This document shows positions 44,629 to 54,545 of a stretch of DNA of 64,000 nt, one piece after another. The notes under the pieces were generated by a model. That model did not search any database. It saw nothing but the letters and a program-made list of their open reading frames with translations, and had not been told where the DNA came from. This stretch comes from Isoetes taiwanensis. Lineage: Eukaryota; Streptophyta; Lycopodiopsida; Isoetales; Isoetaceae. The DNA lies in the NCBI GenBank assembly GCA_021234155.1, contig JAJEKV010000005.1:4468952-4532951 (forward strand). Reading direction: 5' to 3'. Each line of letters starts with the position of its first letter. Position 1 is the first letter of the stretch. Both the position numbers and the translations under genes were made by a program.

Positions 44629-46046
44629 CCCGAACCTATACGATGCTCCCATCGTATAAATACGGGAAATCCCCTCTTCCATGGCGGCTACTCCCACCAT
44701 AGAGAGGCCCTCCGTCTAACTCGGGCCACTTCTGATGGGCAAATATCCGGGTAAAGGACACCGAGGTGTCATTCGTCCCATGCCTTCTATGGGAATCCTA
44801 TATAGCGGAAGCGTATATACAATATTAGCACCTGGCAATAATGCAAATAAATAATATACCGCCACGAAGGGTGGCCCATCATCATCAATTCCATGACAAC
44901 AGACATCATTTATAATGAAGGGAATGCACCATAAATAAGGGCTCTACCCCAGCTCAGACTCCTTAACTGACGGTCAAGGCCTCCGGATAACAACAGACAG
45001 AATCATAACAATGGCGTTGGCTGGCATAGAACAATGGCTAGGGTAGTCCACTCCATCCGTTCCTCCTATGCACACTTTGAAGATAGGTTGGAACATGCTA
45101 TAGCGTGATTGTAGCCTTCCGAAGACGCAATCCCATGGAATCACCCTATGGAACTACTCCGGGTTACATCTCCCCGGTCCGATGAGGCGGGTCGGAGAGG
45201 CATCCCCTCCCCGAGCATGACGGATCCCTGGGTGTGCTAGAGAACGTGTGCCCCCCTTAGTGACCCCCGCGTTCATACCTGACTTACTCCCCCAAATCTA
45301 AAGGCCGGCTCACCTGCCTGTTCGAGCCCAGGGCACCCAATAGTATTGGCTCGACACCTGCGACCCAGGAAGTGTCAGACCCATACCCGGCCCTCTCCGT
45401 GACCGGCTATAAGCCTAGCACACTGTAGGAGTCCTGTAGCCATGCTAGGCAAGACCCCATCCCTGTTCACCGTCATACTCGTTATCTAGTGCTGAATCAC
45501 ATCATAGCTTCCCCAGCTAGGTGGGCTCTTGTGCCAGGCCGCATTTATTGGGATTTAAGAGGTTCTAGCTAGAAACAGAGAACAGAATCAGATACAACAT
45601 CCATAATCATCATAAATAGATCATAACATAGAATCTAATCATCGTCCATCTACCTCAAACAAGGGTTAGAATAGCACACAACTACCTAGACACTGACATG
45701 TGTCCTGGCTGGACCCGTTATCTCGAAGAACATCTATAGAACTGGTCAGGTGTTAGGTTGCGACGGCTCCCTCCTTCCTCTGCTCTTCCCAAACTCGAAT
45801 TTGGGGCAAAACTAGGATGGGAAGCTCAATTTGCCACCCAAAGATGGCGACCTGCCCTTGGCCAATCGAGTGAGGCCAAGTGGCACATTCTAGTTAGCCT
45901 ACTTGGCTAACTAATACCACTAGTTAGTCTTCTTAGGTTAGTTTAATGCCAATAATCCCTCTTAAGTTATTCCCCAATGTTCCCAATATCTTGGTGATGT
46001 GTTAGGTTAGGTATACGTATACCGTATACTTACATGGAACGTCACA
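44629..46046 (-). mobile_element. Solo LTR nested in gag of element 1
   Basis: Plus-strand ends TGTGACGCTCC...GGAACGTCACA, 1418 bp, same family as the LTR at 50855 (opposite strand). Gag reading resumes on both sides. Flanking pentamers are CAGAC and TAGAC, a target duplication with one mismatch. No internal region, so it is a recombination product of a full element. Confidence 0.85.
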
Positions 46047-46315
46047 TAGACTAAGAGAGCAGACCTTGTGTGGCGCATATGTCTTGCCTGGAACAAAAAC
46101 TAGCAGGAGGCATATAAGATGACTTTGGGCCATCCTCCTCCAAACTGAGGGCTTTTACCTCGGCCTCTGCCACGGTTTTTGGGCCAATAGCGCGCACCAT
46201 CTTTCGCAAAGGCTGGTGACAACCCTTCAATGTAGCCCTCTACGACACGACACTCATTGATTCCTGGTACATACAGCCATAGGCACATGAATTCATCAGT
46301 ATAAGCCTGGACAGA
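46047..46315 (-). pseudogene. Gag middle fragment (element 1)
   Basis: The piece of gag between the two solo LTRs: QAYTDEFMCLWLYVPGINECRVVEGYIEGLSPAF, collinear with RAYTDEFMRFEVRCARMNEKRAVEGYIEGLAPSI in element 2 at 57570-57670, then a basic, glycine-rich stretch. Confidence 0.85.
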
Positions 46316-47957
46316 TGTGACGCTCCCTGCTAAATATACGGCGCCCAGCCGTACACTCGGCAGGAAATCCCCCGTCCGGCTCAACAACCGCACAGGCCCT
46401 CCGTCTGTCCCGCACTCTGGAACCTCCGTAGTGCGGGAAGGGGACACGAAGGTGTCTTGCGTGCCCTTCCCCTATGGGCTCCTATCACAACGGAAGCATA
46501 AACAAGTCAGAACTAGCAATATAACACAATATGCTACCTCGAAGGGTAGCTCAACCACATATCCATAGATGCAACGAACATAATCATATGCCATAAAACA
46601 TGAGAGCTCCTACCCGTGGTTCCGACACATAAGGGAGTCGACTGACTAGATAGGCCTCAAGATAGAGCAGACCGAATGATAACAATGGCAGGGCTGGCAT
46701 AAGACAATGGCTAGGGTTGACCACTCCATCCGCCCCTCCCATTGCATACTTTGCGGATGAGCTAGATCAAGGCCGTGGCATGACTCTAACCTTCCTGGAT
46801 CACGCAATCCCGGGCATCACCCCCTGGGACTACTCCAGGTTGCATCTCCCCGGTCCGGCGAGGTAGGAAGGGGTTGCATCTCCCCTTCCCGGGGTCTAGA
46901 GGCTCCACGGGCTGGCTAGAGAAACGTGGACGACACACGCATTCGCACCGACCGAACCCCCAAAACAAGAGCCAAGCTGACACTTGCAACTCTTGAGAGG
47001 CGTGGCGACACCATTGCCACGAGGTGTTCGGACCCATGCTCGCCCACGTAAATGACCCACCATAAGCCTAGCCCACTGTGGGATCCCCCGAAGCCCCCAC
47101 TCGCCAGGGATCCACCCTCCATCTTGCCTCTAGCCCCATTGTGTGGTGCCGAGTCACATCATAGCTTCCATAGCCCTGGGTTCCTATGCACAAAGCCGCA
47201 ACTAATAGGAACTAAAGGGATCTACACTAGAGCATACTACATATGGCCCTAGGTCTCTACCCCCCTTCCTAATACAAGAGGAGCAACATGATCAACCAAC
47301 ATCCCATAACATCATATCATGATAATCATAATAAGAACATCTTAACCTAATCATACATATCTAACTATCAGTTAGGGTTCCTTGATTAGGGTTCAAGATG
47401 TTCAACAAAGGATCTAGGGTGGCTCTACTCTAGACACGATTCATCGACCCATCCGAGCGCTAACTTCCGCATGAACTAACATGAACTCTACTCAACCTAC
47501 CTCCTCCAGAAGCGCTTCCTCCCATCCCTGGCGTCTCCACGCTCCTTGACGTGGTTCGAAGGCTTGCTCCCTCTACGATTATACACACCTTCCGTGGGGC
47601 TGCTCTCCGTGCTATACTATGATTTAACGGTGCTCAAACGGGGTTTCCGGCACGTGGGTGAGAGTTTAGGTGCTAGGTCAGGGAAAAGGGTCTAGGGTTA
47701 GGGTTAGAGCCAATATAGGTGTGGGTCCACATGGGATGCCACGTGGCACCACTAGGACGAGGCCGTGTGGCGGTTGCCCAATAGGATAAGGCCATGTGGA
47801 AATGGGCCTTATCCTAAGGTTATCTAAGTTAAACAATTAACTTAGATGTGCACCCCTTGCCACTTTCTAAGGCATACAAGGCCACCTAGGTAGACTTATA
47901 TGGTGACGGGTCCAGGAATATACATATTTATAGCGTATATTCCCCTGGAACGTCACA
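46316..47957 (-). mobile_element. Second solo LTR nested in gag, TSD ACAGA
   Basis: Plus-strand ends TGTGACGCTCC (46316) and GGAACGTCACA (to 47957), 1642 bp. Exact 5-bp duplication ACAGA at 46311-46315 and 47958-47962. It interrupts the same gag 270 bp from the first solo LTR. It contains a short AGGGTTAGGGTT stretch at 47693 that is not a telomere array. Confidence 0.93.
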
Positions 47958-48697
47958 ACAGAGAGGGCCTTGCTCCAGATGGTAGAAGGTATGTATTTGC
48001 TTGCACCTGTGCACCCTAGGAACATAGTGGGACTTAAAGGCTTTTGCAAAGATTTTACACCTGCCCTGTTCAAGCCATGGGATCTGGCATAGCCTTTCCA
48101 CCAAATCCTGGCCGACTTAGTGAGGTTGGTAGTGGCCACCTTGCCTATATTCCTTTCAGTCATCCCATAAAACTTTCCAAATTCGCGCATCTCATCCAAC
48201 CAGGATTTAGCATCCATTCCCGAGCGGGAAGTACCTAAGAACTGGGCGAGTTTGCGATTCTTCCATATACTTGTTATGGCGGAGCCCACTGTCTTTTAAT
48301 AGTCTTTCTTCTTGGACTTTGCACGGTCGCAATCAGAAGTAGCGGAGGCTGACGAGTTAGAAGAGTCAGATGAGTCTGGACCACTATCTGATGATGAGGA
48401 ACTGCGAGCACGTTTTGTGCGAGTTGGCATGACCGATGCATGGTTTGGAGCTTTTGGTGGCGGCGGCAGTTGAGGAATCTCCGCAACAGGTGCTTCTGTA
48501 TTATACTCTTGACCTACAGAAGGAGTTGACCACTGCAAAACGTACTGTTGAAGTTGGGCCTCTGACGTTATCAGAAGCTCCTGTTCAGGTGTTAAACGTC
48601 TCGGTTCAATCGGAGGGACCCATAACGGAATTCTGGTGCCATCTATAGCATAGACAAGGAACAATTGGGTTATAGAGGAGAAGTAGGTATGAATCAC
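47958..48697 (-). pseudogene. Gag N-terminal part (element 1)
   Basis: 48697-48296 gives IDGTRIPLWVPPIEPRRLTPEQELL, a proline stretch and a serine/aspartate-rich region (RARSSSSSDSGPDSS). After a stop at 48298 the frame continues in SAITSIWKNRKLAQFLGTSRSGMDAKSWLDEMREFGKFYGMT (48289-48170), the gag capsid domain, and ARIWWKGYARS. It matches element 2 at 56880-57420 throughout. The N-terminus follows directly on an intron-like CTATGCTATAG. Confidence 0.85.
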
Positions 48698-48879
48698 TTC
48701 GAAAGAAATGATTTAAACATAAATAAGAATCATGCATCCCATTTTACTAGAAGAAAGAGAAATACACTTTAATCAAAATGTGTCACCAATGGTGATTACA
48801 GGGGAATACTATGCCTGCTAGCATATAATCATAATATTTAGATACAATAAGAATTTTGACAAAATTAAGAACTTGGACC

Positions 48880-49395
48880 AGCCTCATCTTTCATCGATGT
48901 AGGAGGTTCTGGTGGTTGTCGCTGTCAGAGCAAAGCGACACCAAGACTAATGGTAAGGGCAGCTGATGATACCACCTTCGGAGAGAAGGTGGTGGCCAAA
49001 GGTGCTGCCACGAGCATTTTCATACTCATCCAGGTGGCAATGTCTTGACCTAAAGCAGGGAGTGCGAGGTCCCGGTTTACCAGCGCACCAACCTGAGTGT
49101 TGTGATAGAGCCTCTTGTGGCCTGCCATGGCGGACAAAGCCTTGAATGCCCACAAAGATGCCTCAGCTTCGGGGCCGAGCGCCCTGGAGAAGAACAAGAC
49201 TTGGTCGTGTCGGAAAGCTAATAGGAAGAATCTCGTGAGATGATTCTTCAAATCTTTTGCCTCTGGAATAGTGGAGGTTGCTACCTCAGCCTCAAGGTTT
49301 ACTGTAATCTCCTCGTCCTTGGCTTTGTCCTTGTCCTTGATATGCGCTTTATTGTCATAAAGGTCTTCACCTTCATCGTCTTCCTCTCAAGGGTC
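48880..49395 (-). pseudogene. ORF C homologue of element 1 (C-terminal part)
   Basis: Minus-strand codons from about 49395 read EGEDLYDNKAHIKD, then KNHLTRFFLLAFRHDQVLFFSRALGPEAEASLW, then DLALPALGQDIATWMSMKMLVAAPLA, ending near 48925. This aligns over about 150 residues with the C-terminal third of the ORF at 54546-55948 of element 2. Finding the same unknown protein immediately upstream of gag in two independently oriented copies shows that it belongs to the retroelement family. The frame crosses the expected frameshift position of element 2 without interruption. Confidence 0.85.
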
Positions 49396-50854
49396 TTCGA
49401 TCCGATGAATTAAGTCATCGTTATAAGCTGAGAGTATCTATTGAGTATCTAATGATGGAAGAAGAGAAAGACAGTGACTTCGCTGATTACACTTTTAGGG
49501 TTGACCGACGTCAAAAAATAGGAATTCCAAGTCCCAATGAGAATCAAGACGAAATGTATCGAGTAAAAGGGGTGAGAGTATATAGACCAACAGTCCATAT
49601 ATTCCAAGAGTTACCCTACTCACGGGGAAGCAACACTGGACCCCAAAGTAGAGGCTCGAAGATCCCTTGTCTTGAGGTATCCACCTCCTATGGATTATGA
49701 CTTTAAGACCTTTAAGAGATTAAGGAATTGGATAACCCGATGGCAGCTGCTAAGGAAGGTTCGAACATAGGGGTTTTTTTTTATTAATATGCGATCAAGG
49801 CGGTTTAATGCCTCCATCTTATTATGAGGGGTCTGAAGACGACACCATTTGAAATCGATGAAAAGCTGAAAGTGACATGACGACTTTAGAACATAATAAA
49901 TTAATTGTAACAAAGCATGATTGATATTGGGAAGACAAAGAATATTTAACTGAAGGATCCTTAGAAAACCTTTGCAAATGGGGTAGTAACTGTTAGAGTT
50001 TTGCTATAATCGCATTGGGGATCACAGTTTATGTATGGGACTGAAGTACTATAAGGCACTAAAGAAATGGTAGAAGTGCCTGGGGACCCTATCAAAACAT
50101 AGGCAGCGCATACAAGTCCAACATAGAGTTGGCCACTGTCCGTTTGCGAAATTTGTGGGTCAGCCACATCATGATGGTACATAGGCAATGGGTTTTGTTT
50201 CAAGGAACTTCCAAGGTTACACTTTAGCTAAATTAGAGCAGAGCTCTAGTATTGTGGGATGAGGACATATGTTTACTATGTACATATGATATACACATAT
50301 GATAAATATCTTGGTGAGGTCATCTATACAATGACACATTGAGAGAAAAATGAGTGTACCCCAAACTTACCAATGAAGGGTTTGGAGTATGTCTTGGATG
50401 TGTAGACAACAGTCAAGTTATTGCATGCTAAGATAGGACGTTGCAGTTGGCATGTGAAATAAATGTCAACTGGCAATATATATATAATAAAGCTCAAGAT
50501 AATGGGGTTAAATAGTACAATAGTACAATCTCATGATGGGTAGCGAATAACAGTTACCTGCTAGAAGCTCGAATCGCCCACATGATCTATACTCGGATCA
50601 GGCAAAGATGAACCCCATGGGTTACATGGAGGTGTAAGTTAGAACATATAAGGCTAGGTCATTAATACAAGCCAGGGTAGCAGGAAAATAACTGCCTGGG
50701 TTGTATCAGACATAGGTGTTTTAGAAAAACATACAAAATGCAAGGCATGGGCTCTGATAACTCTGGGTAACTTACGATTTTTATGAAGGCTCACTTGCTA
50801 ACTTAGGGCATGACTATGGCTTATATAGAGATGACAAGTCATCTGTAATGCCAC
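49396..50854. other. Stretch between elements 1 and 2, not recognised
   Basis: A plus-strand 82-codon frame (49452-49700, MMEEEKDSDFADYTFRV...) and a minus-strand 80-codon frame (50203-49961, MKQNPLPMYHHDVADP...) look non-random in composition, but I recognise neither. At 50753-50766 GGCTCTGATAACTC resembles a reverse-complemented iMet primer-binding site, so another LTR-element fragment may lie here. Confidence 0.35.
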
Positions 50855-52428
50855 TGTGACGTTCCATGTATTTATATGGGATACGTATAAATAATATACG
50901 GACACGTCACCAGTAAAGGTACGCCACCATGGGGTATTTTGGCATTGACCTAAAAGGGATTAATTTAGCTATGCTAAATTAAACCATTAAAGGATAATTA
51001 CCCAATTAATTGAATAATACTAATTGGCTATTTAGGGGAGCGCCACCTGGCCTAACTCGATTGGCCAGCATGGGAAGTTCCAATTTGGGTCATCAACTTG
51101 ACCCCTAGCCCTGATTGACTCCCAAAAATCGACCAAGAGGAGCAGTAGCTGAGCGCCCACCTTGCCAAGCACCTTTACCTGTGTGTCCAGAGCTGAGCGC
51201 CAAGTCCAGGAAAGATGGAAGCACCAAATGACAATGGATCCAACAGGAACTCAGGTGGGTGGTTAGTGTAGCTCGATATTCTAGAGTAGCGCCCCTGTTG
51301 GGCACTTGTAGTGTTTATTTCTTCTGTTCTCTCTGTGTTTTACTTGTAGGAACTAACCCTTGATTGCAAAGGTGAGTTCTCTTTATCTTTGATTCTGGTT
51401 TTGCTCTTAAAGGATGGATTGATAGTTCTTTGCATAATATTATTCTGGAAATGGTGGAAATAAGGGGGGTAGAGACCTCTGAGCCATGTTAGTAGTATAC
51501 TCCTAGGTTAATCCCTGTAATTCCCATTAGATGCGGCTTGTGCACAAGAGTGGATGCTATGGAATTGCTTAGCACCAGATAAGGGACGCAGTGGTGAAGT
51601 GGGGGTGGGGTCTTCCACGAACATAAAAGGCTCCTGAGACTCCTACAGTGGGCTAGGCCTGATAGCCGGTCACGTAGAGGGCCGGGTATGGGTCTGACAC
51701 TCCCTGGGTGCAGAGGTGTGACCCGTATGGGGCACCCTGTGCTTTGAGTAGATTTAGGGTGAGTGAGTAGAGTACGGATGCGGGGGTCGCTGATGCGGCA
51801 CGTATTCTCTAGCTCACCCGTGGAACCACTGTGATCCTGGAAGGGGACGCTTCCCTGACCTGCCTCATCGGACGGGGCTTCATGAACCCTGGAGTAGGCA
51901 AGGGCGACACCTTGAGTCTGCGTGTCCGGAAGGCTATAGTGACGCCATAGCATGATTGGACTCATCTGCAAAGTGTGCACAGGAGGGGTGGATGGAGTGG
52001 ACAACCCTAGCCGATGTTCTATGCCAGCCAACGCCATGTCCAGATTCGGTCTGCTGATCTCTTGAGACCTAGCCGTCAGTCGATCCTCACTGGAGTCTGA
52101 GCCGGGGTAGAACCATGGGTTTGGGTGTTTTCCCTAGTATTAAATGCATATTCTTTGTTGTTGTCACTTGGATGGATGTGCCACCCCTCGTGGTGGTAAA
52201 TTATGATATGATTATGCTGTGTGCCACCTTGTATTCACGCTTCCGCGACATAGGAACCCAATTGAAGGCGTGGGCCGAATGACCCCTCTGTGTCCTTCAC
52301 TTGAGCATCTTTTTATAGATGGCCCGAGTTAGACGGAGGGCCCTACTCATGGTGAGTTGGTTGCCATGGGAGGGGAAAGTCCCCGTATGTATACGTTCGA
52401 GGGTCGTATATGTTCAGGGAGCGTCACA
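50855..52428 (+). mobile_element. LTR of Ty3/gypsy element 2 (probable 5' LTR)
   Basis: Begins TGTGACGTTCC at 50855 and ends GGAGCGTCACA at 52428 (1574 bp), plus orientation, matching in reverse complement the LTRs at 44629 and 46316. It lies upstream of, and in the same orientation as, ORFs A-D, gag and pol. No iMet PBS follows 52428 (the next bases are GTGGTTAGGTAG) and no flanking 5-bp duplication is seen (GCCAC / GTGGT). It is therefore either a 5' LTR with an altered PBS or a solo LTR upstream of the element. Confidence 0.75.
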
Positions 52429-53069
52429 GTGGTTAGGTAGTTCATTAGTTAGGTAGGAGGCTAATCTAGTGGTGGCTTAGTTTCTGTGATGTTTGGCTTT
52501 GTGTTAGGTTAAAGTAAGAAATTGTAGGTTTAAAGAAGTTAGGGCGACTAGAAGACCCAAGTTTGGAGGGGCTATAACTTTTTGTCGGTAGCTTGGACGA
52601 AGGCGGAAACGGCTCCATTGGATCGGGCGTACCCCAAATACCCTAGAACAGTCGTCGCTGGCGAAAAATGGCCACGGAGGGGCCCCGAAAGTCAACTCGG
52701 GCGCCGCTTGATTTTCGTCGACTTGCAGTCGCGGTGGGAGCGCGTATAATGCTGTCGGCGCCCGACCGTATATTTCCGCGTATTCCCGTCGTATAAATTT
52801 TTTTAATAAAAAAAATAATAATAATAAGTTAATAAGAAAATTAAAAAAAAAAAAAACTTAAAAGTTAGGCGGCCGTTAAAATTATTATGTCCGCCTTGCC
52901 TTCTGCACCTCCGCCCACTAAGCGGGACGACCGCCGTAGCCACCGGACCCGACCTTGCCTTTCCACCCTGGTTAATCCCTACCGCCTTCTCTGACCCTAG
53001 CGCCTTCCCTATCGTCGCATTAACCACCAGCGCCTCCCTTCCGCCGTCTGTGACCCCAGCGCCATAGCT
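52429..53069 (+). other. Leader region of element 2
   Basis: Between LTR and first ORF. 52570-52795 is GC-rich; 52797-52860 is an A/T-rich run with (AAT)n. 52880-53065 is C-rich with repeated CCGCCTTCCCT / GACCCCAGCGCC words. No ORF is recognised. Confidence 0.5.
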
Positions 53070-53270
53070 ATGGCCAACACCAAGAGCACCATGGATCCCA
53101 CTACCCTTACTATAGCCCAGATCTATGCTTTGATCGCCCGGCATATGGCTACTGACCCTGCCTTGATTGACATACTTCTAGATGAGTTGGTAACTAGATT
53201 TGCCAACGACGCTAGGATACCCTATCCCATCTACCGTTACTCAGAGCCGTTTTTGTTTTTTTTTAATTGA
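53070..53270 (+). CDS. ORF A of element 2, unrecognised 66-aa protein
   Basis: Frame MANTKSTMDPTTLTIAQIYALIARHMATDPALIDILLDELVTRF... The compact alternation of helical residues looks like real coding sequence, but no family is recognised. It ends in an FLFFFN tail read from a T-run. The phrase TTACTCAGAGCCGTTTTT occurs just before the stop (53238) and again at 53277, so the 3' end may have been altered by a short duplication, and the true frame may have spliced or continued to ORF B (60 bp downstream). Composition matches ORF B. Confidence 0.45.
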   Translation: MANTKSTMDPTTLTIAQIYALIARHMATDPALIDILLDELVTRFANDARIPYPIYRYSEPFLFFFN

Positions 53271-53329
53271 AGGCTATTTACTCAGAGCCGTTTTTTATTA
53301 GGTTAAATCTCGGATAGCTTCCTTATACC

Positions 53330-53905
53330 ATGGCCGAGCAAGCCGACCTGGTCATGATGTTGTTTAAATTCTATCCTCCTGAATGTGAGGGCCACACTGA
53401 AGAGGAGGACATAAGAACAGAGGCCGACCGTATCCGGAACTTGGCCAGAGAGGATGACCGCAGAGAGATAGAACGAGCCAACACGGCGACTCGAGGTAGG
53501 GAATATAGGTACCTTGGAGATGGAGTCGTCGTCATTGATGGCACGGCCATCGAGATTCCCCCATATCAGTGGCATGAAGCTTCCCATAGCTTTATGTGGG
53601 GAGAGATTCCTGACATCAGTCTGGATTACTTGACGATAATCCAGATCGATATGACCCAGCGACCCAACCGGTACCACGCTGAACTCCTTCGCCGCATTGT
53701 AGAGCGACGGTACAATGAGGTTGAAGAAGACCTCAGGAGAGCTCGGGAGTTCCGGGAAGAGCAGGAAAGGATCCAAAAGGAAAAGGAGGAGAAGGCCCGA
53801 CAAGAGCAGCAGGACCAGCAGGGTAATGGAGGACCAGAGAATGAGCAAGGGCCGAGTCAGACGGACCGAACGCCCATTAAAGACCGGAGAAAAGCCATAG
53901 CCTAA
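53330..53905 (+). CDS. ORF B of element 2, N-terminal coiled-coil part
   Basis: 191 codons from ATG 53330 (ATACCATGGCC, good context). Residues 1-125 are a mixed alpha/beta region with no recognised family (MAEQADLVMMLFKFYPPECEG ... YLGDGVVVIDGTAIEIPPYQW). Residues ~118-170 are a long charged coiled coil (RRIVERRYNEVEEDLRRAREFREEQERIQKEKEEKAR), followed by a Q/N/G-rich linker. The frame ends at a single TAA (53903-53905) and then stays open in the same frame to 54358, where it becomes histone H3. The ancestral product was therefore probably one ~342-residue protein: coiled coil, basic linker, H3 fold. Chromatin association of the element's nucleoprotein is an inference. Confidence 0.65.
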   Translation: MAEQADLVMMLFKFYPPECEGHTEEEDIRTEADRIRNLAREDDRREIERANTATRGREYRYLGDGVVVIDGTAIEIPPYQWHEASHSFMWGEIPDISLDYLTIIQIDMTQRPNRYHAELLRRIVERRYNEVEEDLRRAREFREEQERIQKEKEEKARQEQQDQQGNGGPENEQGPSQTDRTPIKDRRKAIA

Positions 53906-53932
53906 AAGTCCGGCAGCCAGTACAAGGAAAAG

Positions 53933-54358
53933 TTGAAGGCTGAACGCCAGTTCCAGCCGCAGACAGGAGCGGGTGGATGCCTCCCGGCCCCGTCCAGTTG
54001 TTGCGGCCAAGACGATACCGGGGCAAAGGGGGCCGCCTCCCAACCCTGCCCCACAAGGAGACCCCACCGGTTCCGACCCGGCACCGTGGCCTTACGGGAG
54101 ATCCGTAAGTTTCAGAAGTCCACGCAACTTCTGATACGGAAGCTGCCTTTTCAAAGGTTGGTACGGGAGATAGTCCAAGAGTTTAAAATCGACCTTCGCT
54201 TCCAGACTTTCGCTATCCTAGCGCTCCAAGAGGCTGCAGAAGCCTACTTAGTGGCACTTTTTGGTGATGCGAATCTTTGCGCTATCCACGCAAAGAGAGT
54301 CACCATAATGCCGAAGGATTTAGCCCTCGCCCGCAGGATTCGGGGAGAGCGTCCTTAG
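53933..54358 (+). CDS. Histone H3-fold domain within Ty3/gypsy element
   Basis: From 54065 to the stop at 54356-54358 the frame encodes 97 residues collinear with canonical H3 from His39 to the last residue, without any insertion or deletion. alpha-N reads [15 protein letters not shown], alpha-1 [13 protein letters not shown], alpha-2 [21 protein letters not shown], then [18 protein letters not shown], and alpha-3 [10 protein letters not shown]. About 13 differences from plant H3 (for example A75V, T80I, G102A, E105G, I124L, Q125A). K56, K64, K79, C110, H113, R116 and D123 are kept. The loop between alpha-1 and alpha-2 has canonical length and alpha-2 lacks the CENH3 tryptophan, so it is H3-like rather than CENH3. 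The segment before residue 39 is not the canonical tail. An in-frame Met at 53933 could start a separate product. Confidence 0.88.
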   Translation: MKAERQFQPQTGAGGCLPAPSSCCGQDDTGAKGAASQPCPTRRPHRFRPGTVALREIRKFQKSTQLLIRKLPFQRLVREIVQEFKIDLRFQTFAILALQEAAEAYLVALFGDANLCAIHAKRVTIMPKDLALARRIRGERP

Positions 54359-54545
54359 AAAATTTTGGAGAATACCTACGTTGTAAATATTTTTTTGTTA
54401 TAATAAATATAAATTTACCTTTTGTCCTTGTAATGTGTACGAAAATGCTGATGTCAGCATAAATAAAGGGTTAAAAGGATCTTTTAAGTTTCATTTTCAT
54501 TTGTGTATATCTGTTTCTCTTCCTCCCTCCTCCCTTCCAGCGCCC
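54359..54545 (+). other. Spacer ORF B-ORF C with intron-like end
   Basis: AT-rich, contains AATAAA at about 54462 and ends in a long polypyrimidine stretch (TCTCTTCCTCCCTCCTCCCTTCCAG) directly before the ORF C start, resembling a 3' splice site. Confidence 0.45.

Larger units (their letters stand above)
40531..49400 (-). mobile_element. Ty3/gypsy chromovirus, element 1, internal region
   Basis: Minus strand, in order: accessory ORF C fragment (49395-48900), gag (48697-44160, split by two solo LTRs), protease (about 44230-43700), RT (43621-43172), RNase H (43068-42628), integrase with H2C2 and DDE (42383-41417), chromodomain (41320-41208), polypurine tract, 3' LTR. All ORFs are broken. No 5' LTR in the right orientation is found; the element ends within ORF C at about 49400. 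Confidence 0.88.

Noticed and set aside
47690-47712. Interstitial telomere repeat (AGGGTTAGGGTT)
   Set aside because: Only about two units; occurs inside an LTR and is not an array. The TTTAGGG-like words at 5-36 are likewise too few.
49961-50203. A capsid-like viral fragment
   Set aside because: One stretch (GQLYVGL, then GTSTISLVPYS) vaguely recalled a jelly-roll strand pattern, but there is no second motif or genome context; left as unrecognised.
51489-52037. A 182-codon minus-strand ORF inside the LTR at 50855-52428
   Set aside because: The frame is not kept in the other LTR copies and lies in noncoding LTR sequence.
53303-54067. A 254-codon minus-strand ORF
   Set aside because: It is antisense to ORF B and H3, leucine/serine-rich as complements of E/R/Q-rich coding usually are; shadow frame.
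54065-54358. The H3 domain as a centromeric CENH3
   Set aside because: CENH3 has a longer loop between helices alpha-1 and alpha-2 and usually a tryptophan near the start of alpha-2; this sequence keeps canonical spacing and reads [16 protein letters not shown].
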